Assembly: GCA_032717465.1 (NCBI GenBank)
Contig: CM064667.1
Coordinates: 2,219,481-2,283,480 of the forward strand
Length of the DNA stretch: 64,000 nt
Reading direction: 5' to 3'
From: Coenobita brevimanus
Taxonomy: Eukaryota > Arthropoda > Malacostraca > Decapoda > Coenobitidae
The position numbers were made by a program, and so were the translations under genes. Under the pieces are notes generated by a model, which searched no databases, was not told the DNA's origin, and worked only from the letters and a program-made list of their open reading frames with translations. Shown piece by piece: positions 31,406 through 44,738 of this stretch (the stretch's first letter is position 1; every line of letters begins with the position of its first letter).

Positions 31406-34400
31406 TGGCACAACTGTATGTCATCTCTTGGAATCCATGTGGTGTTACTAACCAGTCTAAACTTACTGCACTCAAAGGATATGTACAGCATACAGTCACC
31501 ACCCAGGTATCATTTTTACTCACGAATCTTTTGTTGGTCGTGCACTACTCGGGGTAGAGGCACCTACTCTCAGTGGTTATGTTTCTTACGTTCATCGAGT
31601 TAGGAATGGACTTGTCACATATGTTCACTCCTCCATCCAGCACCATTTCCTCCAAAGCTCTGTAGACGATGAGACAACCTTCCAGCTTCTTGAGGTCACC
31701 ATTGGAAGCGGCACAATTCGGTTGTGCAACGTGTACTCTGTGCCAGGCAGGTTAAATACAGCTGCTGTCCCAGCTCCCACCATCTGTGGCATGATACACA
31801 TTGGGGATTATAATGCCCGACACCCTGCTGTGGGGATCCTTCTGCCATCGTTAACCCTAACAGGACTAAACTTCTTGACTATATTCATCATAATCAGCTC
31901 ACCCACCGGGACACTGGTGGAGCCACACACTCCCGAGGAGGCGCACTAAATCACGTCCTTACATCTGGCCTCATGGAATCCCGGGTCAGGTGTTCATCTA
32001 TCCCTGCTCTCTTCTCTGATCACATTGCTCTTAGCCTTCATTGTTACCTCCCTGCCACACCTTCTCCTGTATACAGACGCGCTTGCATTGCAATCCCACC
32101 CAAGTACTGCTCTACATACATCTCCTACTGTATATGACCAACCTTCTTCCCACATTCGACCTTCATTGTACCGAAAAGTTGTATTCATCACTTGTCAGCT
32201 CCACCCATGACTTCTACAGCTATTATGTCAGCAGGCCACACATTACCCGCCATCATGATGCCCACACCTGGACTCTGGATAATCGCATCACTCAGGCAGA
32301 GAGGAAGGCGGTGGAAGACGGTTTTGCCTTTCAAAGACGACCTTCCCACGAGAGTCTCCATCGGTATCGATTGTCGAGGGATGATCTTGTTGCTCTCCAG
32401 CATTGTGTTTATACCGATCTGTGGCATAAATTTACCGATAGAATCAACCATCAAACGACTGTTCGTTCCATGTGGTGCCTTATCAACAAGGTTGTTAAGA
32501 AGACCCCTAGTGTCGTCCACCACAGTCCAGTACAGTACGCACAGGATCTTGTAGATGCGTGGTCTGCACAGCCACGGGCTTGCGCCCTTCCCGCACACAT
32601 ACAGGACGTGCTCTCCACCCAGAAAAACTTTCGCACACTCCTGTCTCACCGCCGCTTTACTGAGGACAGACGATGAGGATGATGTGGCTATAACTGACGA
32701 TGAATTGCGACACGCCCTCGCCAGGGGTAGGGTAACGGCTCCAGGTGATGATGGCATCACGTTTTCTGTCCTCCATGTCCTTCTGAGAGTTCCTGGTAAT
32801 CGAATTCTCCAGCTGTTCAACTTTTGCATCTGTCTGGGATACATGTCAAAAGCCTGGACTCACAGTACAATCCTGCCTATTCCTAAACATGGCACTGATA
32901 AATTCCGACCTGTTTCCCTCACCTCCTGCTTCAGTAAAGTACTAGAACATATCCTTCTCACAAGACTCTTGTTTAGGCTGCGGGACAAGCTCTTGCCCCG
33001 ACTGTACGGCTTTTTACCACAGCGAGGGACACATCACTGCCTCATGGAGATATATAACCTCCTATCCCCCACCAACGTAGTGGCCTTCATTGATTTAATG
33101 AGTGCATTTGATGTCGTCAACGGACACATCATCCTCGATCAGGCTAGTGGATTTTGCAGTTAAGGGAAACCTGTTGCGATGGATACACTTGGTTACCTGT
33201 CTAATAGGTCCTCTCGTGTTCATTTTAAGGGCGCATACAAGCTGCACTGCTAAAGGATTTTTTCTGAGAGCTTGGTACTCCACAAGGTGAATTTGTCCTT
33301 AAGTCCTTTTTTGTTTAATATCCTCATACATCGTCTACTCACCCTCCTACCTGTTATAGATTAAAGTTTTGGGGGAAGAATTATCTGGGGAAACAAATTC
33401 TAAAAGAGGAGCCGATGAGGGAATAAAGGAATTTAGCATATATTACACATTAACATTCTCAAGATGTCATTTATATCCCTGTAATATTAACACAGTTCAT
33501 ATTTATAACAAGGTGGAGGATACTGAAGTGTAGCAGACTGAATCACTAAGGGAAAGGCATTAGGTAATCTCCAAAACCACCTAAAATATGTCCATATGGA
33601 AGTACAGGCAATCCTTGTTACATGCTAGAGATGTTTTCCAATGTCTCACAGCTTTTTTCATACAACTAGGCTTATTAGAGGGATGTGAGAACTTGGCTTT
33701 TTGGTAGCAATAGGACTGCAATATGCAATTCTTCTGTAGTTCACTGCTGACTTAGAAAGAAAAAAGATAATCAAAAGAGAGCAATTTATAACTCCCTCTC
33801 TACTGCCATATGCCCTGGAACCACGATTACTTGCTAGGCTGATGAAATCTGCATTCACTCCAAATTCCCCTAGCAGATCTGCAATGTTTCCTTCACATGT
33901 TTCATGAGTCAGCTTCCAAATGAAGACTCATTATCTCTCCAGGAAAAGAGTAGAATCTTCACTTCCCATCCAACAAGAACACCTTGCCTGTAATTCTTCT
34001 GTCGGGGATTGTGTTATTTCTCTGTGCATGCAGTACCCTTTCTATCCTGGGGGGACCAGTACGGATTTCTCCCTCCATTCCTGCAAGACAACGCACGCAT
34101 CCGATTGTTCAGGATCTGCTGACCTGTGCTACTAAGAGGTGCCTAAAAACTCTCAAGTGGCTCACTAATCATATTCTATTCCTGTAGCACGAACCATATA
34201 CATAGCATTCATTCGATCAGTTGTTGATTATCTTTCCCCCGCTCTTTGTCAACTTTCCAGAACAGTGCATTACAACCTCTTGAGAAGTTCCAAACCGCAG
34301 TAATGAGATTCATCCTGGCCTACCCTGGCCCAACCCAGAATTATCAACAACAATACAACTTGAACTCAGCTTCCACCACTTGTTGAGACTCTTGAGAGAA

Positions 34401-34424
34401 TATACTTCATGGTTACATATTTCA
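31406..34424 (+). pseudogene. ORF2 region of the same LINE (spacer)
   Basis: Starts MAQLYVISWNPCGVTNQSK (endonuclease). IHIGDYNARHP and a SDHIAL-type box follow at about 31795-32035. RT motifs: ILPIPKHGTDKFRPVSLTSC (about 32871-32930), YGFLPQRGTHHCL, AFIDLMSAFDVVN (about 33083-33121) and LSPFLFNILIHRLL (about 33301-33342). After a roughly 500-bp insertion it resumes at about 33865 (DLQCFLHMFHESASK, LIISPGK), then RTIYIAFIRSVVDYLSPALC (about 34190-34250) and LERIYFMVTYFS before the junction at 34424. Many frame lesions; inactive. Clade I/Jockey by motif style. Confidence 0.83.
33363..33862. other. About 500-bp insertion of unknown type inside the LINE RT
   Basis: It interrupts the reverse transcriptase between LLTLLPVID and the next recognisable LINE block. 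No LINE motif inside. A minus-strand ORF (33658-33858) is not recognised. No clear terminal repeats were seen. Confidence 0.45.
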
Positions 34425-37400
34425 GCGTTGTTGTTTTTTATGTGCAGGGAAGAAGGAAGCAAAGGCCATGAGCCCGCGGTAACTGTTCCCTCCAAGAGAA
34501 AAACAAAATACAATAGAGAGCCAAATTCAAGATCCAAACATTTTGAGATGCCTGGACACACTGCGTTTGAAAGACTGGAGATCATAGGCATCAGGAAATA
34601 AAGACAGAGGGAGACAGTTCCAGAGCTGACCTCATTGCATAAATGAAAGACTGGGAGTAACGGTTAACTCTTGCATTAGAGAGTTGGACAGAAAAGGGAT
34701 GAAAGTTTGCTGCCAGACGGGTGCTACGTGCCCGTCGTAGAGGTGGAGGAATGCAAGCAGACAGTTCGGAAGAGCAGTGACCATTAAAGTAGCGATAGAA
34801 AAGGGGCCAAAGATACAACAGTGCGGCTGACGAGACAGAGGTTGAAGGGAGTCAGTAAGAGGAGGAGAGTTAATGAGACGAAAAGCCTTTGACCTCACCC
34901 TATTGAGAAGAGCTGTATGTGGGGAGCCTCCCCACTACATGAGAGATTGTACTCCACACAGGGGCGGATAAAACCCCTGTATAGAGTCAACAATTTTGCA
35001 GGGCTAAAGAAAGAGCGTAGTCGACTTAGCACACCCAATCTCTTGGAAGCAGATTTTACAAGAGATGTAATGTGATCCTTTCAAGATAAGTCGAGAGTAA
35101 AAGAAACCCCAAGCGTGTTCAAAGGATGATGCAGGATTAAGCTGAATATTATTAATCATTAGCAGGTATACCTGTGGAAGATTTTGTCGAGGTTGATAGG
35201 TGTAAGAACTGAGTCTTAGATGCATTAAAGACAACCATATTATTTTTACCCCAGTCAGAGATACGAGGCAAGTCAGACGTGGGTGTGCACCATAGCCTCA
35301 TCCCTTGTTTGTTGAAGTAACTGCTGAGATGGGCGTTGCGGGAACCGAATGGAAAGGTGAAGAGGTGGAGTCATCAGCGTATGAGAGTGGATAGGGTTAG
35401 ATGTACAGAAGGTCATTGATGAATAAAAGGAAGAGAGTTGGTGATAGACAGAGCCCTGAGGAACACCACTGTTGATAGATCTAGGAGAAGAACATTTGGC
35501 GTCTACAACAGTGGCTATAGGAACGACCAGAAAGGAAGCTAGTGATGAAGGCAAAGGTAGAAGGATAGAAACCGTAAGAGGGCAGTTTGGAAAATAAAGA
35601 TTGATGCCAGACTCGATCGAAAGCCTTTGAGATGTCAAGTGCAATGGTAAAGCTTTCGCCAAAGTCCCGAAAGGAGGATGACCAGGAGTCTGAAATGTAG
35701 GTGAGAAGATCCCCAGTGGAGCGTCCCTGACGGAACCCGTACTGACGATCGGAAAGAAGGTTGTGATAGGAAAGATGCTTTAAAAGCTTTCTATTGAAAA
35801 TTATTTCGAAAACTTTTGAAATACAGGACGGTTAAAGCAATTGGACGATAGTTGGAGGGTTGGGAGTGGTCACCCTTCTTTGGGACAGGCTGAATGAGAG
35901 CAAACTTCCAGCAAGAAGGGAAAAGGTACAAGTTGACAGACAAAGGCGAAAAGGTTTGCCTAGGCAGAGGTGTAAGCACAGAAGCACAGTTCTTGAGAAC
36001 AACAGGAGGGACCCCATCAGGCCCATATGCCTTGTTAGTATTGAGGCCAGTGATGGCAGAAAATACATCAATTGAAGAAATTTTAATATCAGCCATGAGG
36101 AAGTCAGAGGGGGGAAGAGATGGAGGAACAGCACTGGAATCGTCTAAGGTGGAATTGGAGGAGAAAGTCTGTGCGAAGAGATCTGCTTTATCAGTAGAAG
36201 AAATAGCTACAGAACCATCAGAGTAGAAAAGAGGAGGGAAGGATGATGAGGTAAAGTTGTTAGAAAGATTTTTGGCAAGGTGCCAGAAGGAGCGGGAAGA
36301 ATTCGAGTTGGAGAGTTGAGAGCATTTAGCATGGATGTAATTATTTTTAGTAGGAGCGAAGAACAGACTTAGCACGATTCCGGGCAGAAACGTAAAGATG
36401 ATGTGATTCCAGGGGTGGGTTGGCTCCAGTACCTTTTGTAGGCCCTCTCCTTATTTTGCGGACAGCATTAGAACAATCGTGATTAAACCAAGGCTTTCTT
36501 GCGTTAGTCAAAAGGAAATAGAGAAAGGAATGTATGCTTCCATGCCCGAGAGAATAACCTCCATAATACGCAAGGGCACACTCAGATGGCTCACGGCCAT
36601 GGAAGCAATAATCATTCTAGAGAGAAAATCAAAGAAAGTACTGCCTGAGGGCCTCCCAGTCAGCGGCTCCAAAATTACCACAGACGACGTTTCCCTGGAG
36701 GGTCCACAGGCCATGCGGAGTGATAGGACAGGTTAAGGTAATAAGGTTGTGATCGGAGGAGCCCAACGGAGAGAAAAGATTAACAGAGTAAGCTGAAGGA
36801 TTAGTTGTGAGGAAGAGGTCAAGTATGTTTGGGCTCTCTCCAAGGTGGTCAGGGATACGGATAGGGTGTTGTACAAGCTGCTCTGGGTCATTAAGGATAG
36901 AAAAGATGTAGGCTTGTTTACCAGGTGGATCCGTGAAAGGAGAGGAGAGCCAAAGGTGGTGGTGAACATTGAAATCTCCTAGAATGGAGATTTCAGAGAA
37001 AGGAGAAATGGATAGAATGTGTTCCATCTAGAAGTAAGATAGTCGAAGAATGTTTGATAGTCAGTAGAATTAAGGGATAAGTAAACAGCACAGATATATT
37101 TAGCCAGAGAATGACAGGAAAGCCGAAGCCAGAGTGTAGAGAATTCAGAAGAATCGAGTTCAGGAACACGAGAGCAAGATAAGTCGTTGCGTGTATATAC
37201 ACAACAGCCACCTTTGGCTTTGAAATGAGTATAGAGAAAGTAGGAGGATAGAAAAAAGGGTTTGCTGTCAGTTGCCTCAGACAGCTGAGTCTCCGTTAGA
37301 AAAAGAAGGTGAGGTTTAGAGGAGGAGAGGTGGTGCTCAACAGAGCGAAAGTTAGAAGAAAGGCCGCGAATGTTGCAGAAATGAAGAAGAAAGAGAGAGA

Positions 37401-37524
37401 GTCAGACAGTGGTTCCAGGCACCTCGAGTCGTCACCAGGAGAGGGGCGGATGGGTGGGAGGCATTTATGGTCCCCCTCCCTGGGGACTCAGGGAGCTTGG
37501 TAAAGAGACGCCATTTTAAATGAA
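34425..37524 (-). pseudogene. Second Jockey-type LINE, minus strand, cut by the gap (spacer)
   Basis: Read on the minus strand from the gap: NIRGLSSNFRSVEHHLSSSK (about 37380-37320) and LFLTETQLSEATDS; endonuclease [15 protein letters not shown] (about 36985) and [11 protein letters not shown]; then SSRSFWHLAKNL, NTNKAYGPDGVPPVVLKNC, KGDHSQPSNYRPIAL (about 35855); SGVPQGSV in a damaged RT core (35273-35662); and the C-terminus FYRYFNGHCSSELSACIPPP, LRRARSTRLAA and DLQSFKRSVS near 34545. Several breaks. The 3' end, with an A-rich tail in this orientation (AAAAAACAACAACG), sits inside the plus-strand LINE, so it inserted there. Confidence 0.82.
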
Positions 37525-37624
37525 NNNNNNNNNNNNNNNNNNNNNNNNNNNNNNNNNNNNNNNNNNNNNNNNNNNNNNNNNNNNNNNNNNNNNNNNNNNN
37601 NNNNNNNNNNNNNNNNNNNNNNNN
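37525..37624. other. Assembly gap of exactly 100 N
   Basis: A run of 100 N separates the unmirrored spacer from the right arm. A round 100-N run is a usual placeholder for a scaffold join of unknown size. Its position exactly at the start of the mirrored sequence is the main sign that the large palindrome may be produced by scaffolding. Confidence 0.97.
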
Positions 37625-38164
37625 CATTATCAATTGTGTCAGAATAAATTTAAACATTTAAAGCATACAATGACATATCAGCCCCAGCGACAGTAAATTC
37701 CATTTTAATTAGGCAATTATATAGTTAACAATACGGCATCGTTTATTTTCAGTACTAACTGACAGACTTTAGTGAATAGGTAACATCATGTCTTAATGTG
37801 GTGTGGGATATTATGGGCAATCTAAGACACCGGGGAATAATTATTTAGTTATTATGTTTGTAATTATGTCACAGTAAAGTATTTAAGGTGTTTATAAAGA
37901 CGGTAAGGACAGCATCTTTGTTTATTAAGGGTAGATATACAGTTGGCCACGGATGAACCAAGTAGAACATCAATATGAAGAGGTCGAGCATTTGGTACAT
38001 TTGACAATCTTGACATAATCACATGTTTATTGGTGGCATTGACATGAATGAACGATGTCAAATATAACACGAAGTAACCAAGTAACTATTTTTTTTTTAT
38101 ATATATAGATAATGAATGGAGGAAGAAAAAACAATGGGAAAAAATATATGTCCATGTGCCTAAA

Positions 38165-39230
38165 GGCATCCTCCATTCATAAAATATTTATAACAACTGG
38201 ATTTGAATAGAAGTGGATTAAATGTTTGTGGGAAACAACTCCCAGGAAGTGAATTCCAGAGAGTAGTAGTTCTGGGGATAAATGAATTTTGATAAGCAGA
38301 GGTTCTGCATTGCTGAGGAGAGTGTGAATTCATGGGCGCTCCCAGCTGCCCAAGTATTTCGGGAGAAAATGTGAAGGAAGGAACAATTGAAGCCAGTTCG
38401 TCTGAACATTAACGGTAAAAATATCTAAAAAATAATGCTAAAGAAGCAACATCTCTACGTACTGATAATGGAGGAAGGTCTTGCATGATGGCAGGATTAT
38501 TGATTAATTTAATGGCTTTATTTTGAATTTTGTCCAACTGCCTCAATGCAACCGCTCCACATCCACTCCACAGTGGTGAACAGTATTCGAACTGAGAACG
38601 CATGTGAACAGCTTAGGTTGGGGTTTAGAATAACACCTAGGAAATCAATTGTAGTGGATATGGGAATATTGACGTAATTTAAAATTATGTGAGAGATCTG
38701 AGGGATTCTTTCTGTTGGAGAAATTAATGAATTTAGTTTTCTGAGCATTAAATGAGACCAGATTTGTTTGTCCCCATTGATTAATTCTAGAAAGGTCTTG
38801 GTTCAGAGGAATTGCTGTGTTTAACTGGGATTTTTATACTATCAAATTGTGTAAAAGGAGGTACTAAATGTGAAAGAACTATGAAGGGTCGAGTCATCAG
38901 TATAAGAGTGTATTGGATTGTGAGTGACAGATAGGAGGTCATTTATATGAATGAGAAAAGAGGGTCAGCGCCAAAACTGATCCCTGAGGTACGCCAGCAT
39001 TTATGTAATGAAATTGGAAATAAATTCCATCTTCCATGACCCATATTTTTCTATTATGAAGGTAGAGAAGAAATTAAAGGAACTAGTGATGCAAGGCCAT
39101 AGTGTGACATCTTAGACAATAAGGCCCGGTGCCATACTCTGTCAAATGCTTTTGATATATCTAGTGCTATTGTGTGTGTTTCACCGTTTTGGTCTATGAT
39201 GCATGAACGTCAGAAAGTGTAGCTAGACCT
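38165..39230 (-). pseudogene. Jockey/CR1-type LINE RT fragment (right arm)
   Basis: Mirror of 27450-28490 with the same motifs and the same internal deletion. Additional small indels in the RT core (about 38690-38960) leave shorter frames than in the left arm, for example TERIPQISHIILNY in place of RKNPSDFHIILNY. Confidence 0.85.
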
Positions 39231-39614
39231 CCACTTCACACAGACACGTTCCCAGGTTCATGTTTAACCATTTGTACATTTGGAGGGCGAGCGTGAACAA
39301 ACACTGTCAAAAAAGAAAAAAAATAAACACGAACATTAGTGTATACTCCCCCGTGAGCATTGGATCATGTCCCTGGGATTCCATAGTTGAAATAGGCCTC
39401 AATATTCCCACTCTAATCACTCACATACCAGAATGTCAATGGAAGAAGAGTTATCAGTGCTGGAATTAGTGTCACCCATGGGATCTTGAAAGAGATGATG
39501 ATGTTCTGACGCTCATTCGAACTCTCATCTAAGCTCGTTTAGATGATGCTCGCCAGATCGGCCTCGCATACCCATGTTTGCTAGTGTTTGTTTACGTTCG
39601 TTTGGCAAGTGTAA

Positions 39615-40299
39615 AGGCCGTTTCACACATGCTAACGCTATGCTGCAGATGGAAAGCGACATGGCTTTCAAATGCTTGTGTTATTTCAAGTGAAGGCTGT
39701 TCAGACTGGATGCGATCCTATATAACGGTCGCGTGTGACATCGCTTGCATAGCTTTCCAAACCTCCGCCTCCACGATTTTTCTCGACATCGCTTCCGTCA
39801 CGCATGCGCAATAGATTTCTTGAGGAGTCAGTTGCCACAGTCTGCCAATCTGTCTTTCACACTTAGGGACCGCCTGTAGTTTGTATCTTGTTTCTGGATG
39901 TCTCAATCAGTCTTTGATAAGATCTCATTACACTGAGTCTGAGTGGGAGACAGTCTAAACATTGCCTGAATTATTCCTCATCAGCTGAAAGTTCTTGAAG
40001 AAGGCGATGGTATTTGTCCAGCTTTTTTCTTTATCACATTTGTCTCGTACCCAATTTTTTCTTTCATTTTTTTGGTAATGGCTAAAGTGACCAATAATAG
40101 CTCTTCTTCTTCTTCTTCTTCTTCCTCCTCCTCATTGGACCACTCGGTACTGTCTTCCATGCCTCCAGTGATACAACTCATTCCAACATCCGCAATGTAA
40201 CTCGCTGGACATCGCTTCCGGTGTGAAAAGTCACATCTTGAACATCGCGAAGCGTACGACTGCAGGGTAGTTAGGACCACATACGGTGTGAAACGGCCT
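39615..40299 (-). mobile_element. PIF/Harbinger element remnant (right arm)
   Basis: 685-bp mirror of 26362-27040 with the same 14-bp ends and TAA (TTA) duplications at 39612-39614 and 40300-40302. The HARBI1-like N-terminal frame is more damaged here. The acidic frame is at 39981-40280. Confidence 0.83.
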
Positions 40300-40534
40300 T
40301 AACCCTAAGACACACCGCACTCTCATCACGGTGCATTAATTGCCAGGAAATGCAATAAACTGATGTATTTTAGGAAAATTCTGAAAGCTATAAAGTCACG
40401 ATTAGTAGCTTAGTATATTTCTGTCTACTAAATGATGTAAAAAATTAAAACAACTTCGTGCGTGTGGACAATAGACATGACATCAGTATATAAAAAGCAC
40501 TTTGAACCACACATCCCAGGAGGCCCATGAACAA

Positions 40535-40790
40535 AACTGTCACACCTCCCCTGGGTGTCACATCTCCCCAAGGTGTCGCATTTCCCCAAGGTGTCATCTC
40601 CACAAGGTGTCACATCTCCACATGGTGTCATATCACCACATGGTGTCACATCTTTACAAAGTGTCACATCTCCACATGGTGTCACATCTCCGCAAGATGT
40701 CACATCTCCAAGGGCAGCATATCCCCAGAGATTGTCACATCTTCCAAGGTCTCATCTCCCTAAGGTGTCGTCTCCCCCGTCGGTAGAATT
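40535..40790. repeat. 18-bp minisatellite (right arm)
   Basis: Mirror of 25880-26130 with nearly the same unit order. ORFs are again repeat shadows. Confidence 0.9.
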
Positions 40791-41014
40791 TGCTCATACT
40801 AAATAAGAGATTGGTATAATGTACAAATGTTAACTATCACTCGCCTCTGTTTATACTTACGTTATTAGAATCTCGTAAATTACATTCCTTAAGTATCTGT
40901 ACAGTATGGGACTGTTTTTTTATTGCCATTCAGTAACAAAAACACAAATCATTTACATGGGATTCTTTCACCCAATCTGAGCACTCACAAGAAAATTTTT
41001 GATGCAGATATTAC

Positions 41015-41290
41015 CAGGGGCGCGACCACGATTTTTGTTAGTTGGGGGAAGGGGGCTGCATTTTGGGTGCTGGCAGATTTATAAAAGTATCTAGATTAAT
41101 AAAAAGAAAATATAGTGTTAATCGTAAAGAATCCAGGAAACAACCACTTCAAAGCAAACAATTAAATGAATATCTGTCTATCTGCCTATCTATCCAAGAG
41201 ACAGGATAACTACCTCCCCGTTCATCCTAGTCTTATAGATGAGTGAGGGCCTGGATCCCTTGGGTCACCCTTCTCTGGCTACGCCGCATG
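41015..41290. mobile_element. hAT-type MITE (right arm)
   Basis: 276-bp mirror of 25384-25651, with 8-bp flanks GATATTAC (41007-41014) and AATATTAC (41291-41298) and CAGGGGCG-type ends. Confidence 0.72.
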
Positions 41291-41393
41291 AATATTACTG
41301 TGATCGAAGAAACATGAGATGCCGAACTGAACTGAACTAGTCTGTTTAAATAATATTCCTGATCATTCCGAAAAACATTAATCACTGTTCTTT

Positions 41394-41396
<3 letters not shown>

Positions 41397-41450
<54 letters not shown>

Positions 41451-41484
41451 ACACACACACACACACACCACATACACACACACA
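41397..41484. repeat. (CA)n microsatellite
   Basis: Interrupted CA tract, longer than its mirror at 25219-25277. Confidence 0.95.
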
Positions 41485-41720
41485 GCAATTTGAAACGAAC
41501 AGGGGAACGGAAAACCAATTACAGTCACAGCCTTCTTCATGTGGAAATCTATCATTTAGTTAAACTGGTTCCAAGTGTTGAATTCCTACACACGTTACTA
41601 TTATGCAAACAACAATACCTCGTCCTCGAAATCAGGTTAGTAATGATTAAAGTAAGCCTTTAAAACTTGCGTACCTGAAGTAATACTCATGAGACTTGTT
41701 ATTGTCCTTTTTATTTCCAG

Positions 41721-41842
41721 GGACTATACTTGAGCACGGAGTACCCTGAGGGAGTTGGAGTATTCAAGACAGAAGGAGGTGATCAGGATATAAACATTAC
41801 TCAGTCACAGCTCCCAGTCATCATCACCTGAGGCCGCTGCAT
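41721..41842 (+). pseudogene. Ionotropic receptor exon 'a', disrupted copy (right arm)
   Basis: Mirror of 24877-24993. It carries several one-base additions relative to the left arm: an extra G and T near the start (GGGACTATAC), a G-to-AG change that makes TGA after EHGVP, an extra C in CACCTGAGG, and TG in CCGCTGCATG. The donor region reads ATGTGGAGGTAT instead of ATGTAGGTAT. As written it cannot code. It is either a decayed allele or a low-accuracy consensus. Confidence 0.65.
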
Positions 41843-42799
41843 GTGGAGGTATCTGAGAGTAGCACTAAATGGCCCTAAAAGACTTAAGGCATAAGGGCTG
41901 AAGGGGAAACAGTTTAGCAGGAGAGATTATTGAGGTGGTCATAGCTTCACTGCAATTATGTGCTTAACCAGGAAAGTTTTTTCTACTTTATTTGTTACTT
42001 ACGTAAGATTCCTACAGTGGCCTCCTTTCTTTTGGCCTGTCACCCTTTGTTTACTTCTCTGAAATTTGCAATATGCTTAATACAGCACATGTGAATAAAC
42101 TGTGTACGTGATAAGGCTCAATGAAAATGAGGTCTTGGCCCCATTACATTGTGAAAGCAAATTATTAAAGAGTAACGATAATACTTTTTACAAATATTTT
42201 TTCGGAACCCTGAAGAGCCGAAAAAATGTTTATACAAACTTTGGAGCCACAGGGAGTGTTCCTGCAAAGTTTTATCAAAATCTGTCCACGCATCTAGAAG
42301 GAGAAGCTGGACAAACGCACTTATACAGACAGACAACGGTCCATTATGGATATAACTCTGACAAAGACTAAACACTTCTATTGCCCTAGTCAATGATCTG
42401 AGTGGTAAGCAGTTATATTCAGCTGAGGTGAGCCATTCAGAATTTGAGTGGATTAATAATATGTTACCTCCTTTAAGAAGCTTCTCGGGAAGTCGGGAAA
42501 GAATTCCAGGCATCTCTTCATTTAATTAATTGAGAGAGGCTCATTAGAGCCTTGAAAGTGTGGTAGGATTATAATACAGGGTGACTCATACATAACGCTC
42601 CTCATTCGCTTACCCCTGTAATTTCTCGTGTGTGTTTCAGGGGACGGCTCCAGTCAACGTCATCAGTGGCTTCTATCCTGGATGACCTGTTAATTTCCAG
42701 CTTTCCCTGCCCACACCTTCACCCACAGCAGCAGACTGAGCCATCCTTGCAACACATAAAACTGGCAGGTGAAGGAAAACTGTAACTGAACTACCACAG

Positions 42800-43039
42800 C
42801 TGCGTGATGTGTTGTGGTGCGTGACTGTGGTGGTGAGTGGAGCGATGACCCAGCCTTCCTCGCCTCTTTCGCCGAGTCCTCCTTCAAGACTCACCTCCTG
42901 ACCGGTGTACAGACAACGAAGCTGCTCGCCCTCACTCGCCTCCCCCTCTCCACCGCCTCCTCGCCCTCCACCACCTTCAAAAGACTGCATCCCGCACTTT
43001 AACTCACTATTGGCGATTATCAACGACACTCCTTATCAG
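42800..43039 (+). pseudogene. Ionotropic receptor exon 'b', disrupted copy (right arm)
   Basis: Mirror of 23744-23973. The acceptor CTACCACAG is kept. Two extra bases occur after WCVTVVV (GAGTGGAGC), more after HLL (GACCGGTGTAC), an extra C in CTCCCCCTC, and the donor is changed from CAG|GTACTC to CAGAGTACTC. The segment SDDPAFLASFAESSFKTHLL survives in one frame. Confidence 0.68.
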
Positions 43040-43295
43040 AGTACTCCTTTTGCAAGAGTGTGTGTGTGTGTGTCTGTATGTATGTGTGTGTGTGTGTTTA
43101 AGATGGAGAGGAAGTGTTATTGTTTGATACTAGATCCTGGGATAACTGGTGTAGAGTTCCTGTTAATTGGTGAAACACAGTTATTCCACGAAACAGTTCA
43201 AGAGAAAGTAAAATGAAGAGGAAAAGATACACAACTGGCAGAGGACGGGATGTGAGTTAGCACTTTTTGGTGCCACGACTTCGGGAAGGAGTAGG

Positions 43296-43335
<40 letters not shown>

Positions 43336-44738
43336 TAAATTCTGTATCACTTACCTGTATGTATCACAATGACACATCGGAAGAGGACGTGAACTGATTG
43401 AAAACTCTTTCCCCTGGAACACTTTATATGAATCTACCATAATTCCAAAAACATTCAAATATCAACCTTTAAAATATTGGACATTACTGACGAATCAAAC
43501 TTCAGTGAGGAACAATACTGTTGGTGATAACGTCAAACGACATCTCACCGTCCTTGACATCAAGCATAATAATAACTACTGTACCAAGACCGTCTGCCTG
43601 TACAGAATCCAAGGCGTAGTTTTATTGTTTCAGAGACATTTAAGTGCGATAACGTCAAACAGTTCTTTCATTATTGTTATTTGAGGAAAATCAATCTTCA
43701 CCAAAGACAGTCTTTCAGATGCAACATAGATCTCCTAATCCTTGTCATTCATGTGTCCATTCTCTTCCCAACTCGTGTACCTTTAATGAAGGCAACGGAC
43801 AGCACGTAAGCGACACATTGTGACAAATGGAAAGACAATTACCGTGTTGAGTGAATATGCCAGATATGAACACTAAATAGTTCTACCCGATCCATTCTCG
43901 TCTGGTGGAGATTACATCAGATAAGGAACTGTCAAAGGAAAAAGAATGTATATGAAATAATAGAATACTAAGTGCAATAAAAATTTTAGTAAGTTAGGGC
44001 AGTATGTGATTTTTATTGCCATTATGGTGCTGAAGAGCGACGCCTTCGCGTGGTGACACAGATATAATCGAGTGACTCCTATGCCTTTTTATGCAAAAAT
44101 CCCTCTACTCCCTCCCTAGCGCGGAAGAGAGGTGGCGGACTGCCAGAAATGGACAACTTCATCCTGCGGTGAACTGGGTTCACGTTCCAGATGAACCCGA
44201 GACAACAACTACAACCGCAGTTAATCATTGTAAATAAGAATTTATAATAAAAGCTAATAACACCATTGGATAATACAGAATATTATGTATGAAACTTCAT
44301 TTCTGTAGAAAATGTGCTGATGCGTACTCGTCCTAATTGTGACACTGGGTAACAAACTGGTCCAAGAGGGAGATGGATCTATTGGTTCGTGGCACAGTTG
44401 GTATGTCCTTACAAATTATCATCATATAATATCAGTGTAATTATTAGGTAATATTTATACAACGAATGCCTATTTCTTAACTATGAAGAAAGAACCAAGA
44501 CTTGAAGGTCGCAAATTTGTTGCATAAAAAAAGGCCAAATTCATGATCCATTCACTTCTAGATGCCCGGATGCATTGTGTTTAGAAATTGGAGATCATAC
44601 GTAGAGTTCAAAACACTCTCGGGAAGATTGCTGCAGAACTTACCTGTTGAATATATCAATAACTATCAGCAATTCTGTGCTGTTCAAAATGATTCTCGTA
44701 ATAATAAACTGACACATATACGACGTTTCACCCAGCAG

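Noticed and set aside
31722..31949. Separate small genes within the spacer
   Set aside because: The frames are broken parts of LINE endonuclease and reverse transcriptase.
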